The notes under the pieces were generated by a model. That model ran no database searches and had not been told where the DNA came from. It saw nothing but the letters and a program-made list of their open reading frames with translations. A DNA stretch of 63,697 nucleotides, taken from assembly GCA_949287225.1 (NCBI GenBank), contig CASEFP010000148.1, forward strand, positions 1 through 63,697, in the 5' to 3' direction. Of this stretch, positions 34,494-42,530 are shown piece by piece (position 1 is the first letter of the stretch; every line of letters begins with the position of its first letter). The translations under genes were made by a program, and so were the position numbers. This DNA comes from an uncultured Lentisphaeria bacterium (GTDB taxonomy: Bacteria > Verrucomicrobiota > Lentisphaeria > Victivallales > UBA1829).

Positions 34494-36233
34494 TTATTTG
34501 CTGAGGTTGGAAGAGAAGCCGTCGCCCTTTTTCACGCGGGAGATGGCTTTTTTCGGACAGACTTCCATACAGGTGTTGCAGCGGGTGCATTTGGCATTGT
34601 CCACCTTGAAGTCGTCCCCGATCGCCTGCACCGGACAGGTCTTGATGCAGAGGCGGCACTTGATGCATTTGTCCGGATCGAGCCGGACGTCGGAGAGCGC
34701 GGCGCACTGGAAGGTCGGGCAGTAGCCGTCCTTCACATGCGCTTCGTATTCGTTGCGGAAGTAGCGGATCGTCGAAAGCGCCGGATTCGGCGCGGTCTGA
34801 CCAAGCGCGCAGAGCGAACCCTTGCGGATCTTGTTGCCGATGTCCTCAAGAAAATCAATATCCTCGGGTTTCCCTTTTCCTGCGGTGATGTTTTCGAGCG
34901 TTTCGAACATGCGGGTCGTCCCGACGCGGCAGAAGGTGCATTTGCCGCAGGATTCGCGGTGTGTGAAGTCGAGGAAGTAACGCGCCGTCTCGACCATGCA
35001 GCGGTTGTTGCCGATGACGATCAGTCCGCCGGAACCCATGATCGCGCCGAGCTCCTTGAGCGAGTCATAGTCGACCTTGACGTCGAACTTGTCGGCGGGG
35101 ATGCAGCCGCCGGAGGGGCCGCCGGTCTGGACCGCCTTGACGCTGCCTGGTTCCGCGCCGCCGATCTTGTAGACGATGTCGGCAAGCGTGATGCCCATGG
35201 GGACTTCCGTGAGTCCGGGATATTTCAGGTCGCCCGCGAGCGCGAAGATTTTCGTTCCCTTGCTCCGTTCGGAGCCCAGCGCGGCGAACGCGTCGGGATC
35301 GGCGATCACCACGGGAACGTTGGCGAAGGTTTCGACGTTGTTGATCGCGGTCGGATAGGTGTTCCAGCCGCTGTCGGTCGGGAACGGCGGGCGGAAGCGG
35401 GGCTGGCCGCGCTTGCCTTCGAGCGAGGCGATCATCGCGGTCTCTTCGCCGCAGACGAACGCGCCCGCGCCTTCCTTGATCTGGATGTCAAGGGGTTTTT
35501 CGCGTCCGGGCAGACGGTCGTAGCCCTGTTTCTTGAGTTCGGCGATTGCGATGTTCAGGTGCTTGATCGCAAGCGGGTATTCCGCGCGGCAGTAGATGAA
35601 GATCCGCGTTGCGCCTGTTGCGTAGGCGCCGATCAGCATTCCCTCCATGACCTGGAACGGGACGCACTCCATCATCGAGCGGTCCATGAACGCGCCGGGG
35701 TCGCCTTCGTCCGCGTTCATGATGAGGATTTTTTCGTCCGCCTTTTTCGCGGCGAGAAACGACCATTTGTTTCCGGTGGGGAATCCGGCGCCGCCGCGCC
35801 CGCGCAAGCCGGAGCGCTTCATGGCGTCGATCACGCCCTCGGGCTTGAGTTCAAAGGCTTTTCTGAGGGAGGAGAATCCCCCGTTGGCCTTGTATTCCTC
35901 GATGTCCTTGGGGTCGATGCGCCCGGAGAGACGCGTCACGTTGAGTTTTTCCAGCGCGGCGCGTTCCGCCGGAACCTGGAAGCGGCCCTCCCCGGTGAGC
36001 CCGAGAATGGCGTTCACGCTTTTTTCGTCGCCTTTGACGGAGGAGTAGAAAATGGATGAGCCGTCGTTCAGCTCAAGTTCGACCATGGGTTCGGCGTAGC
36101 AGTGGCCGATGCATCCGACTTCGACGACCGGGATGTCTCCGGAGAGACGCTTGAAGGCGTCGAGGACGTCCGCCGCGCCGGCGGCGAGTCCGCAGGACGC
36201 GGTGCCGACTTTGATTCTCTTGATATCAGGCAT
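34494..36233 (-). CDS. NuoF/HydB/StnB-like NADH- and FMN-binding subunit
   Basis: The 579 residues contain a thioredoxin-like [2Fe-2S]-type N-terminus (SCGLAAGA, GCIGHCYAEP), the NADH/FMN core (SGLRGRGGAGFPTGNKW, NADEGDPGAFMDR, GAGAFVCGEETAMIAS), the SLBB region, the [4Fe-4S] motif ESCGKCTFCRVGT and two C-terminal ferredoxin motifs (CIKCRLCIKTCP, CTRCNTCMEVCP). It is shared by bifurcating hydrogenases, formate dehydrogenases and Stn enzymes; the following gene decides for the Stn type. The NuoE-like gene ends seven bases before its start. Confidence 0.92.
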   Translation of the reverse strand: MPDIKRIKVGTASCGLAAGAADVLDAFKRLSGDIPVVEVGCIGHCYAEPMVELELNDGSSIFYSSVKGDEKSVNAILGLTGEGRFQVPAERAALEKLNVTRLSGRIDPKDIEEYKANGGFSSLRKAFELKPEGVIDAMKRSGLRGRGGAGFPTGNKWSFLAAKKADEKILIMNADEGDPGAFMDRSMMECVPFQVMEGMLIGAYATGATRIFIYCRAEYPLAIKHLNIAIAELKKQGYDRLPGREKPLDIQIKEGAGAFVCGEETAMIASLEGKRGQPRFRPPFPTDSGWNTYPTAINNVETFANVPVVIADPDAFAALGSERSKGTKIFALAGDLKYPGLTEVPMGITLADIVYKIGGAEPGSVKAVQTGGPSGGCIPADKFDVKVDYDSLKELGAIMGSGGLIVIGNNRCMVETARYFLDFTHRESCGKCTFCRVGTTRMFETLENITAGKGKPEDIDFLEDIGNKIRKGSLCALGQTAPNPALSTIRYFRNEYEAHVKDGYCPTFQCAALSDVRLDPDKCIKCRLCIKTCPVQAIGDDFKVDNAKCTRCNTCMEVCPKKAISRVKKGDGFSSNLSK

Positions 36234-36240
36234 GATGCAA

Positions 36241-36699
36241 TCACTCCTCCATCTTTCTGTAGTCGCTCAAAATCTTGAGAAGGCTTTTTCTGTTGAGTTT
36301 TCCGTAGACTTTGCCGTTGACGGACATCACGGGGGCGAGACTGCAGCAGCCGAGGCAGGCGACTGTCTCAATGGAGAAGATGCCGTCCTCGGTCGTCTGC
36401 CCGTCGGAAATCCCGAGCGCGGAGGAGAGCCAGTCCTGAATCAGGATGGAGCCCTTGATGTGACAGGCGGTTCCGTCGCAGACGCAGATTTTGTATTTCC
36501 CCGGTTTCGTGCGTTTGAACTGGGCATAGAATGTCAGGACCCCTTCGATCTCTGCCTCGGCGATGGAAAAGTGTTTGGAAATTGCGCGGATGGCGTCGTC
36601 CGAAACGTAGCCCTCGCGCGACTGGACGAGCTGGAGTCCCTTGATCAGGTCTCCCTTCTCCGTGCCGAGTTCCGACAGATAGGAAAATTCGTTACCCAT
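36241..36699 (-). CDS. NuoE/HydC/StnA-like [2Fe-2S] subunit
   Basis: Small thioredoxin-fold subunit (152 residues). The four ligands are CVCDGTAC and VACLGCCSLAP; the N-terminal helical part (LQLVQSREGYVSDDAIRAIS, FYAQFKRTKPGKY) is standard. It passes electrons from the NuoF-like subunit. First gene of the three-gene unit, behind a good promoter; GTGGAGGTG precedes the ATG by about ten bases. Confidence 0.93.
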   Translation of the reverse strand: MGNEFSYLSELGTEKGDLIKGLQLVQSREGYVSDDAIRAISKHFSIAEAEIEGVLTFYAQFKRTKPGKYKICVCDGTACHIKGSILIQDWLSSALGISDGQTTEDGIFSIETVACLGCCSLAPVMSVNGKVYGKLNRKSLLKILSDYRKMEE

Positions 36700-36746
36700 A
36701 ATTAAAATACACCTCCACTGTTTTGTGTATAAAAAATACAGCTTTT

Positions 36747-36775
36747 ACTATATCACGCTTCCGTACTAAAATCAA
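36747..36775 (-). promoter_or_regulatory. Promoter of the transhydrogenase operon
   Basis: Minus strand: TTGATT (plus 36770-36775), 17-base spacer, TATAGT (plus 36747-36752). Confidence 0.6.
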
Positions 36776-36892
36776 TCGCCGTTCCGCAATTTCACTGTCC
36801 CTTTTCTGTTTTTGATTTTTTTTGCTTCTGGGGATAACATCCCGCGTCTTTTGTGTTATATTATATCCATCTCAAAAGAGAAGGGAGAGATT

Positions 36893-38521
36893 GTGCAGAT
36901 TGTATTTTTCATTTTCGGAGTTCTGACCGGCGGAGTCCTCTGCTTTGTCACCCTGCGTGCGAAAAACGCCGCCGGAAAAGCGGAACTTGCCGCATTGAAG
37001 GAGCGTTTCGCCGAATCGGAAGCGCGCGGAGCCGCGGCGGAAGAAGCCCGGATCGCGGCGGCAAAGGCGGCCGCGGAACTGGAACGCGCGGAAAAACAGG
37101 CCGAACGGGAACGCGGACTCATTTCCGAGGCGCACGGGCGCGAACTTGCCTCCCTGCGCGAAACTCACGTCAGGGAGATGGATGCGCTCCGGGAAAATCT
37201 TCAGAACGAGCTGGAGCTGGAGAGGAAAGCCGCCGGGGAGCGCAGGCAGGCGCAGGAAGATGCTTTCAGTGCCGAACGCGCCGCGCTGAAAAAGAACTAT
37301 GCGCTTCTGGAGCAGCAGTTCCGCGAGAACAAGCAGGAGATGGAGAAGAACTGGCAGACGAAGATGGATCTGCTCAAGGAGGAGTTCAAGACGATCTCAG
37401 GGGAAATCCTGAAAGAAAAAGCAGGTCACTTGTCCGAACACAATCAGGAGCAGCTTTCCGCGCTTCTGAAACCCCTGCAGGAGAAGCTCGGCGATTTCAA
37501 GAGCGCTGTCGATCAGGCGCGGGAAAAGGGGGTCTCGCTGAACTCCGAGCTCAAGGAGCAGATCGCGCACCTGATGAACGCGGCGAAGCGGATCGGGGAC
37601 GACGCGAACAATCTTGCCTCCGCGCTCAAGGGCGGCAGCAAGACGCAGGGTAACTGGGGGGAGATGATTCTCGAGGAGATTCTCGTCGGCTCCGGACTCC
37701 GCAAAGGCGTCCACTACGAGTGTCAGGAGACGCTCCGTGACGACGATGGAAATCTTCTCCAGAACGAGGCGAAACAGATGATGCGACCGGATGTGATCGT
37801 CCATTATCCCGACGGCAAGGACGTCATCATCGACAGCAAGGTCAGTCTGAGCGCCTATACCGACTACATGAACGCGGAGGATGACGCGGCACGGGAAAAT
37901 GCGCTGGAAAGACACATCCGCAGTGTCCGTTCGCACGTCGAGGAGCTGGTAAGGAAGAACTATGCCTCCTACATCCGGAAGGAGAAGCATGAGGCGGTGG
38001 ATTTCGTCATCATGTTCATTCCGAACGAAGCGTCGCATCAGCTGGCGATGATTCAGGATCCCGGGCTCTGGCGCTGGGCGTTCGAGCGCAAGGTGATGAT
38101 CGTCAGCCCGGTCAACCTGATGGCGCTTCTGCAGCTGATCCAGATCGCCTGGACGCGCGCCGACCAGGAGCGCAACCAGCAGAAGATTCTGGATACCGCC
38201 GGGACATTGCTTGACCGTCTCTATTCGTTCTATGAACAGTTCGACGACGTCGGGAAGAAGCTCGACGGCGCGTGCGACGCCTACCGCAAATCGCTCGACC
38301 GCCTCAAGGGCGGAAACGGCAAGCACAGCGTGGTGCTCTCCGGTGAACAGCTCAAACAGCTTGGCGTGAAGATGAAGCGCGTACGGCAGCTCCCCGCAAA
38401 ATACCGTCCCTCCGATCTCCCGCTGCTTGAGGATACGGCGGAATCCGCCCGGGGAGCGGAATCGGAGGCGGCAGAGGCGGTGGAGCCGGACACATCCCGC
38501 GCCGCACTTCCGGAATCCTGA
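36893..38521 (+). CDS. rmuC: DNA recombination protein RmuC
   Basis: RmuC family, with a role in limiting inversions at repeats. I start at GTG 36893 (GGGAGAG just upstream), giving 542 residues. An N-terminal membrane helix (about 2-20, FFIFGVLTGGVLCFVTL) is followed by a long Ala/Glu/Arg coiled coil (about 25-185) and the RmuC core with KTQGNWGEMILEEIL, RPDVIVHYPDGKDVIIDSKVS (split), YASYIRKEKHEAVDFVIMFIP and ALLQLIQIAW. The tail is acidic. It is flanked by two promoters and appears to be a single-gene unit. Confidence 0.9.
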   Translation: MQIVFFIFGVLTGGVLCFVTLRAKNAAGKAELAALKERFAESEARGAAAEEARIAAAKAAAELERAEKQAERERGLISEAHGRELASLRETHVREMDALRENLQNELELERKAAGERRQAQEDAFSAERAALKKNYALLEQQFRENKQEMEKNWQTKMDLLKEEFKTISGEILKEKAGHLSEHNQEQLSALLKPLQEKLGDFKSAVDQAREKGVSLNSELKEQIAHLMNAAKRIGDDANNLASALKGGSKTQGNWGEMILEEILVGSGLRKGVHYECQETLRDDDGNLLQNEAKQMMRPDVIVHYPDGKDVIIDSKVSLSAYTDYMNAEDDAARENALERHIRSVRSHVEELVRKNYASYIRKEKHEAVDFVIMFIPNEASHQLAMIQDPGLWRWAFERKVMIVSPVNLMALLQLIQIAWTRADQERNQQKILDTAGTLLDRLYSFYEQFDDVGKKLDGACDAYRKSLDRLKGGNGKHSVVLSGEQLKQLGVKMKRVRQLPAKYRPSDLPLLEDTAESARGAESEAAEAVEPDTSRAALPES

Positions 38522-38616
38522 AGAAAGGCGCCGCACTTTTTTCAGGATCTGCTGTCAAAATAAGGAGACAACGGAGAAGGGAGGGCTTTTTTTCAGGCAT
38601 TGAAACGGGATTAGAC

Positions 38617-38644
38617 TTGAAAAATGACGGAGACTTGATACAGT
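38617..38644 (+). promoter_or_regulatory. Promoter of the sigma factor gene
   Basis: TTGAAA (38617-38622), 16-base spacer, TACAGT (38639-38644), 43 bases before ATG 38688. Confidence 0.5.
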
Positions 38645-38687
38645 AAACAGGAAGCGGACGGAGAGCGGTCCGAAACAGGGGATCCCG

Positions 38688-40148
38688 ATGGTTTACAGAA
38701 AAAAGAGCAGAAGCAGGCCGGAAGAGGCATTTTCCCGCTCCGGGGATTTGTCCTCCGATGATGCTTCCGTCCGTGCGGAACTGGCAGAAAAACTCGCCGC
38801 CGAATCCGGCGGGGGGCCGAATCCCGCTGATCTGCCCTGGGTCGAGCAGGAGGATACGTTTGAATGCGACGGAGCGCTCCGCACCTACATGCGGAACATG
38901 GCTGATGCAGTCCCGCTGACCACGGAAAATGAGAACGCCATCTGGGACGAGATCGCCGAACTGCATGATCTGATGCGGCGCAAGCTCTATCCGTTTGCCT
39001 TTGTCGTCCGCCTCCATGCGGATCTGTTTGAAAAATGCCGGAATCCCGATGCTTTGTATGAGGTGTTCACACAGTCCGCGGTGCGGACCCTCGGGGGGAG
39101 CGGCGAAGTGATCCGCCTGATGCCGACTGCGCGGGAGGAGCTTCTTTCCTGTCTGGGCGAGCTCCATAACGCGTTTGCCGGAGGGGATCCCGAAACCACT
39201 GACGCGGCGCGGCATCTGCTTGTGGAACTGATGATGACCTATCCCATTCAGATCGACCAGGTCTTCCGCTGTCTCGATACGCTGCGCATCTATGCCGGTC
39301 AGCTCCGGAAACCCTCTCCCGAGGCCGATCATCTCCTGAAGCAGGAGCTCTTCTGTTCCATGGAGGAGTTCAATTCGGTGTATCAGGAACTCGAGGGTAT
39401 ATCCCATCTGCTTGACGAGAAACGCCGCGTGCTTGCTGAAGGAAATCTGCGGCTCGTGGTCAGCATCGCGAAGAAATTCCAGGGCAGGGGGGTGCCGTTC
39501 GTCGATCTGATCCAGGAGGGGAACATCGGGCTGATGAAAGCCCTCGACAAATTTGATTACAGACTCGGGCACCGTTTCAGCACCTATGCGACATGGTGGA
39601 TCAAACAGTGTGTCTTCCATGCGATCGGGCGGCAGTCGCGCGTAATCCGTCTTCCTGTCCACATGCTTACGACCCTCAACAAGATCAACCACGCCGAACA
39701 GTGCTTCCTCCAGGAGCACGGGCGCGAGGCGACCGTCGATGAAATCGCTTCGATTCTGGAGATGACGCGCGAACGCGTGAACTCGATGAAGCGCATGGCG
39801 ATGCAGGCAATCTCCCTTCAGGCTCCGCTTTCCGCCTGGAACGACGGGAAAAACGCCTCCGTCGAGGATACCGTGATGACGCTGCGCGATGACGACGATC
39901 CGATGCGCAGTTTCGCGCAGAAACTGCTGCGGCAGAAACTCTTTGAAACGCTCCGGACGCTTCCTCTGCGGTCGCGCGAGGTTCTGACCATGCGTTACGG
40001 ACTTGACGGCGGACGGCCCAAATCGCTGACCGAGGTCAGCAGTTATTTCAACATCTCCCGCGAACGTATCCGGCAGATCGAGTCCGGCGCAATTGCGAAG
40101 CTGCGCGATCCCTCCACCATTCAGATGTTCGAGGACTATTTCTCATGA
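38688..40148 (+). CDS. Sigma-70 family RNA polymerase sigma factor (RpoD-like)
   Basis: The 486 residues carry region 1.2 ([19 protein letters not shown]), an insert of about 130 residues, region 2 ([49 protein letters not shown]), region 3 ([19 protein letters not shown]) and region 4 ([29 protein letters not shown]). It follows the primary-sigma layout, but the region 2.4 stretch HAIGRQSRV differs from the usual RAIADQARTIR, and there is no acidic region 1.1. It may be the housekeeping factor of a divergent lineage or a second RpoD-like factor. Its stop overlaps the next ATG by four bases. Confidence 0.9.
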   Translation: MVYRKKSRSRPEEAFSRSGDLSSDDASVRAELAEKLAAESGGGPNPADLPWVEQEDTFECDGALRTYMRNMADAVPLTTENENAIWDEIAELHDLMRRKLYPFAFVVRLHADLFEKCRNPDALYEVFTQSAVRTLGGSGEVIRLMPTAREELLSCLGELHNAFAGGDPETTDAARHLLVELMMTYPIQIDQVFRCLDTLRIYAGQLRKPSPEADHLLKQELFCSMEEFNSVYQELEGISHLLDEKRRVLAEGNLRLVVSIAKKFQGRGVPFVDLIQEGNIGLMKALDKFDYRLGHRFSTYATWWIKQCVFHAIGRQSRVIRLPVHMLTTLNKINHAEQCFLQEHGREATVDEIASILEMTRERVNSMKRMAMQAISLQAPLSAWNDGKNASVEDTVMTLRDDDDPMRSFAQKLLRQKLFETLRTLPLRSREVLTMRYGLDGGRPKSLTEVSSYFNISRERIRQIESGAIAKLRDPSTIQMFEDYFS

Positions 40149-41308
40149 CACATTCTCCCGTCCGCGTGGCATACTCCCGCTGCGCCTCCTACAGCGACAG
40201 GAATCTCCTGCGCGATGCGATTCGGCAGGTTCTTGCCGTCCAGATCGAGGATTTCCCCGGCGGTGTTTCCGGGAAGAAGATCATGCTCAAACCCAATCTT
40301 CTTGCGTGGCGGCATGAGGAGGACGTCGCCTGTGTGCATCCCGCGTTCCTGGTGGAGAGCGCCCGCGCGTTTCTTGATGCCGGAGCTTCCGGGGTGGCTG
40401 TTCTGGAGAATCCCGCTGTTCAGAGCGCCCCTTCGATCATTCGTTCGATGGGGATCGCTTCCGAGCTTGCGTCAATGAATGTGGCGGTGGCGAATTTCGA
40501 GCGCTATGAGAAGGCTGCCCCTCCGGAAAATGTACGTTTCCGGAATCTGGAAATCGCGCGGGAATATCAGGATTTCGACGCGGTCTGCGACATTGCCAAG
40601 GCCAAGACCCACGGCATGATGACGTTGACGCTCTGCGTCAAGAATCTGTTCGGTCTCGTCAAGGGCAGCGAACGGATGGGATGGCATCTGGCCGTAGGGC
40701 GGGATTTTTCCATGTTCGCGGATATGCTTCTGGATATCTGCCTGACCGTCCGCCCGCGCTTCAATCTTCTGGACGCGGTCGTCTGCATGGAGGGCAACGG
40801 CCCCGGCAGCGGCACGCCAGTTAAGCGCGGTTTTATCGCCGGGGCGTCCGATGCGCTGGCGCTGGACGCTTCGGTTGCGCCGCTTCTCGGCGTGGAGGAT
40901 CTTCTGCTGCTCCGGAATGCGGAGAAGCGCGGGCTTCTTCCCCCCTTTGTGAACACTGGCGATGTTCCGGAACGCAATCCGCTGCTCCTCCCCGATCCGC
41001 CGGGGATGCTGACGGAATGGGGGGTGCCGCTTCCGCCTTTTCTGAAAGGATGGCTGCGCAATTATGTCATTTCCCGGCCGCTTCTGGATCCGTCGAAATG
41101 TGTCGGCTGCGGCCTGTGCGTGAAGATGTGCCCCCCGCAGTCCTTAAGGCTCAAAGAGGGCAAACCCGTCTTCGATCTTCCGAACTGCATCCGCTGCTAC
41201 TGCTGCCAGGAGCATTGTCCGAAGGGTGCGATCCGCCCGAAAAAGACCGTTCCGATGCGCTGTATGGAGGGGATCGAGAACGGCATCCGGAGTCTCTTCG
41301 GAAAATAA
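40145..41308 (+). CDS. DUF362-domain ferredoxin-like protein
   Basis: The 387 residues have an N-terminal DUF362 domain ([52 protein letters not shown] split) and two C-terminal [4Fe-4S] motifs, [13 protein letters not shown] and [14 protein letters not shown]. The family is common in anaerobes and its reaction is not established. It is translationally coupled to the sigma factor gene (ATGA), which raises the chance of a redox link to transcription, but nothing else shows it. Confidence 0.85.
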   Translation: MTHSPVRVAYSRCASYSDRNLLRDAIRQVLAVQIEDFPGGVSGKKIMLKPNLLAWRHEEDVACVHPAFLVESARAFLDAGASGVAVLENPAVQSAPSIIRSMGIASELASMNVAVANFERYEKAAPPENVRFRNLEIAREYQDFDAVCDIAKAKTHGMMTLTLCVKNLFGLVKGSERMGWHLAVGRDFSMFADMLLDICLTVRPRFNLLDAVVCMEGNGPGSGTPVKRGFIAGASDALALDASVAPLLGVEDLLLLRNAEKRGLLPPFVNTGDVPERNPLLLPDPPGMLTEWGVPLPPFLKGWLRNYVISRPLLDPSKCVGCGLCVKMCPPQSLRLKEGKPVFDLPNCIRCYCCQEHCPKGAIRPKKTVPMRCMEGIENGIRSLFGK

Positions 41309-41372
41309 CTCCGCTGCTCTTATGCGTCAACTTCCGCAGAATGATAAAATGAAAGAAAAATGGTTTTCTGTT

Positions 41373-41400
41373 TTGCATTTCATACTTTCCATGCTATTTT
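41373..41400 (+). promoter_or_regulatory. Promoter of the LacI/glycoside hydrolase operon
   Basis: TTGCAT (41373-41378), 16-base spacer, TATTTT (41395-41400). The start point would fall in the operator that follows. Confidence 0.65.
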
Positions 41401-41406
41401 TTTAAT

Positions 41407-41420
41407 GCAAACGTTTAAAC
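41407..41420 (+). promoter_or_regulatory. LacI-family operator overlapping the start point
   Basis: GCAAACGTTTAAAC contains the perfect palindrome AAACGTTT (41409-41416) with the central CG typical of LacI/PurR/CcpA operators. It begins seven bases after the -10, a repression position, and 22 bases before the LacI-type gene, so autoregulation is likely. Confidence 0.6.
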
Positions 41421-41441
41421 CTGAAAAGGCGGAACACTGCA

Positions 41442-42515
41442 ATGGCTGTCACCATTCTGGACATTGCCCGTGCTGCGGGGAAGAGCTACCCCACGGTCAG
41501 CAGGGCGCTGAACGACCATCCGAAAATCAGTGAAAAGACCAAGCGGGAGATCCGGGCGGTTGCCGCGCGTCTCGGCTACCGTCCTTCGTTCGTCGGGACC
41601 GCGCTGAAGAAAGGAAGAACCGCGACGTTTTCCGTCATTGTGCCCGATCTGGCGGATCCCTTTTACGCGGACTTCATTCATTATTTCAAAAAAGAGGCCG
41701 CGCAAAAAGGATTCGACACGGTCATTTACGATTATGAACGGAGTCCCGTTCAGGAGCGGCGCTGTCTGGAACGGATGCTGAGCGGCTGCTGTGACGGCGC
41801 TGCGGCATTCGTCACGAGCTTTCGTCATACGCGCGATCTGGTGGACGCGCTCTGGAATGCACACATTCCGCTGACCGCCATCGGAACTCCGCATCTGTTC
41901 GCCGGCACTGCGCGTTATGACTGGTGCACCGTTGATACTTCGCCTTCTCTTCGGGAGATTCTGCGTCATTTGAAGCGGCAGGGGAAAAGTCATTTCGTAA
42001 GGCTTCTCCCCGCTTGTCCGGAGGAGATCAATACGCTGATTGTAACGTCGCTGCGGGAGCTCCTGGCGGAATGCGGTTTTGCCTTTTCCTCCCATTCGAT
42101 TCATCCTCTGCGCATGCAGAGTTCCGATCAGGCGATGGAGGGATTGTCCGCCGGACTCGAACTGCTGGAAAAATATCCGGAAACGGATGTGATTCACGCG
42201 TTGAACGGTTTTCAGGCATGCGGTGTGCTTCTGGCCGCGCACCGGTGCGGAAGATCCGTGCCTGACGACCTTGCCGTCATCGTCAATGACGATACCTGGA
42301 TCGGCCGTTTTTCCATTTCGCCGCTTTACCGCATTGATCAGAATCCGGAGCTTCTCGCCGGAGAGACCGTCCGGAATCTCGTCGACCGGTGCCGTGCCGG
42401 AACATGGGAAGCGCCCCGGCGTTCTGTCATCGAGAGCCGTGCAGTCCTTCCCCGAGAAGCGCACTCGGAAAGCAGAAAAACAATCCGCCGGGTCCATCCG
42501 GAACGGAAAAAATAG
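41442..42515 (+). CDS. LacI-family transcriptional regulator
   Basis: The 357 residues show the LacI headpiece (TILDIARAAGKSYPTVSRALNDH) and hinge helix (LGYRPSFVGTALKKGRT), then a periplasmic-binding-protein-like sugar sensor (FSVIVPDLADPFYADFIHYF). The ligand-binding core is poorly conserved with known sensors, so the inducer cannot be named. It precedes a glycoside hydrolase gene by 15 bases and probably controls it through the operator at 41407. Confidence 0.92.
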   Translation: MAVTILDIARAAGKSYPTVSRALNDHPKISEKTKREIRAVAARLGYRPSFVGTALKKGRTATFSVIVPDLADPFYADFIHYFKKEAAQKGFDTVIYDYERSPVQERRCLERMLSGCCDGAAAFVTSFRHTRDLVDALWNAHIPLTAIGTPHLFAGTARYDWCTVDTSPSLREILRHLKRQGKSHFVRLLPACPEEINTLIVTSLRELLAECGFAFSSHSIHPLRMQSSDQAMEGLSAGLELLEKYPETDVIHALNGFQACGVLLAAHRCGRSVPDDLAVIVNDDTWIGRFSISPLYRIDQNPELLAGETVRNLVDRCRAGTWEAPRRSVIESRAVLPREAHSESRKTIRRVHPERKK

Positions 42516-42530
42516 AGGAGAATCCATAAA

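Noticed and set aside
34140..36059. Long plus-strand frame opposite the NuoF-like gene
   Set aside because: The minus-strand protein has complete Fe-S and NADH motifs; the plus frame has none.
32442..36699. The three-subunit redox operon as an [FeFe]-hydrogenase HydABC
   Set aside because: The large subunit has GltD-type FAD/NAD(P) domains and lacks the H-cluster cysteine motifs of HydA.
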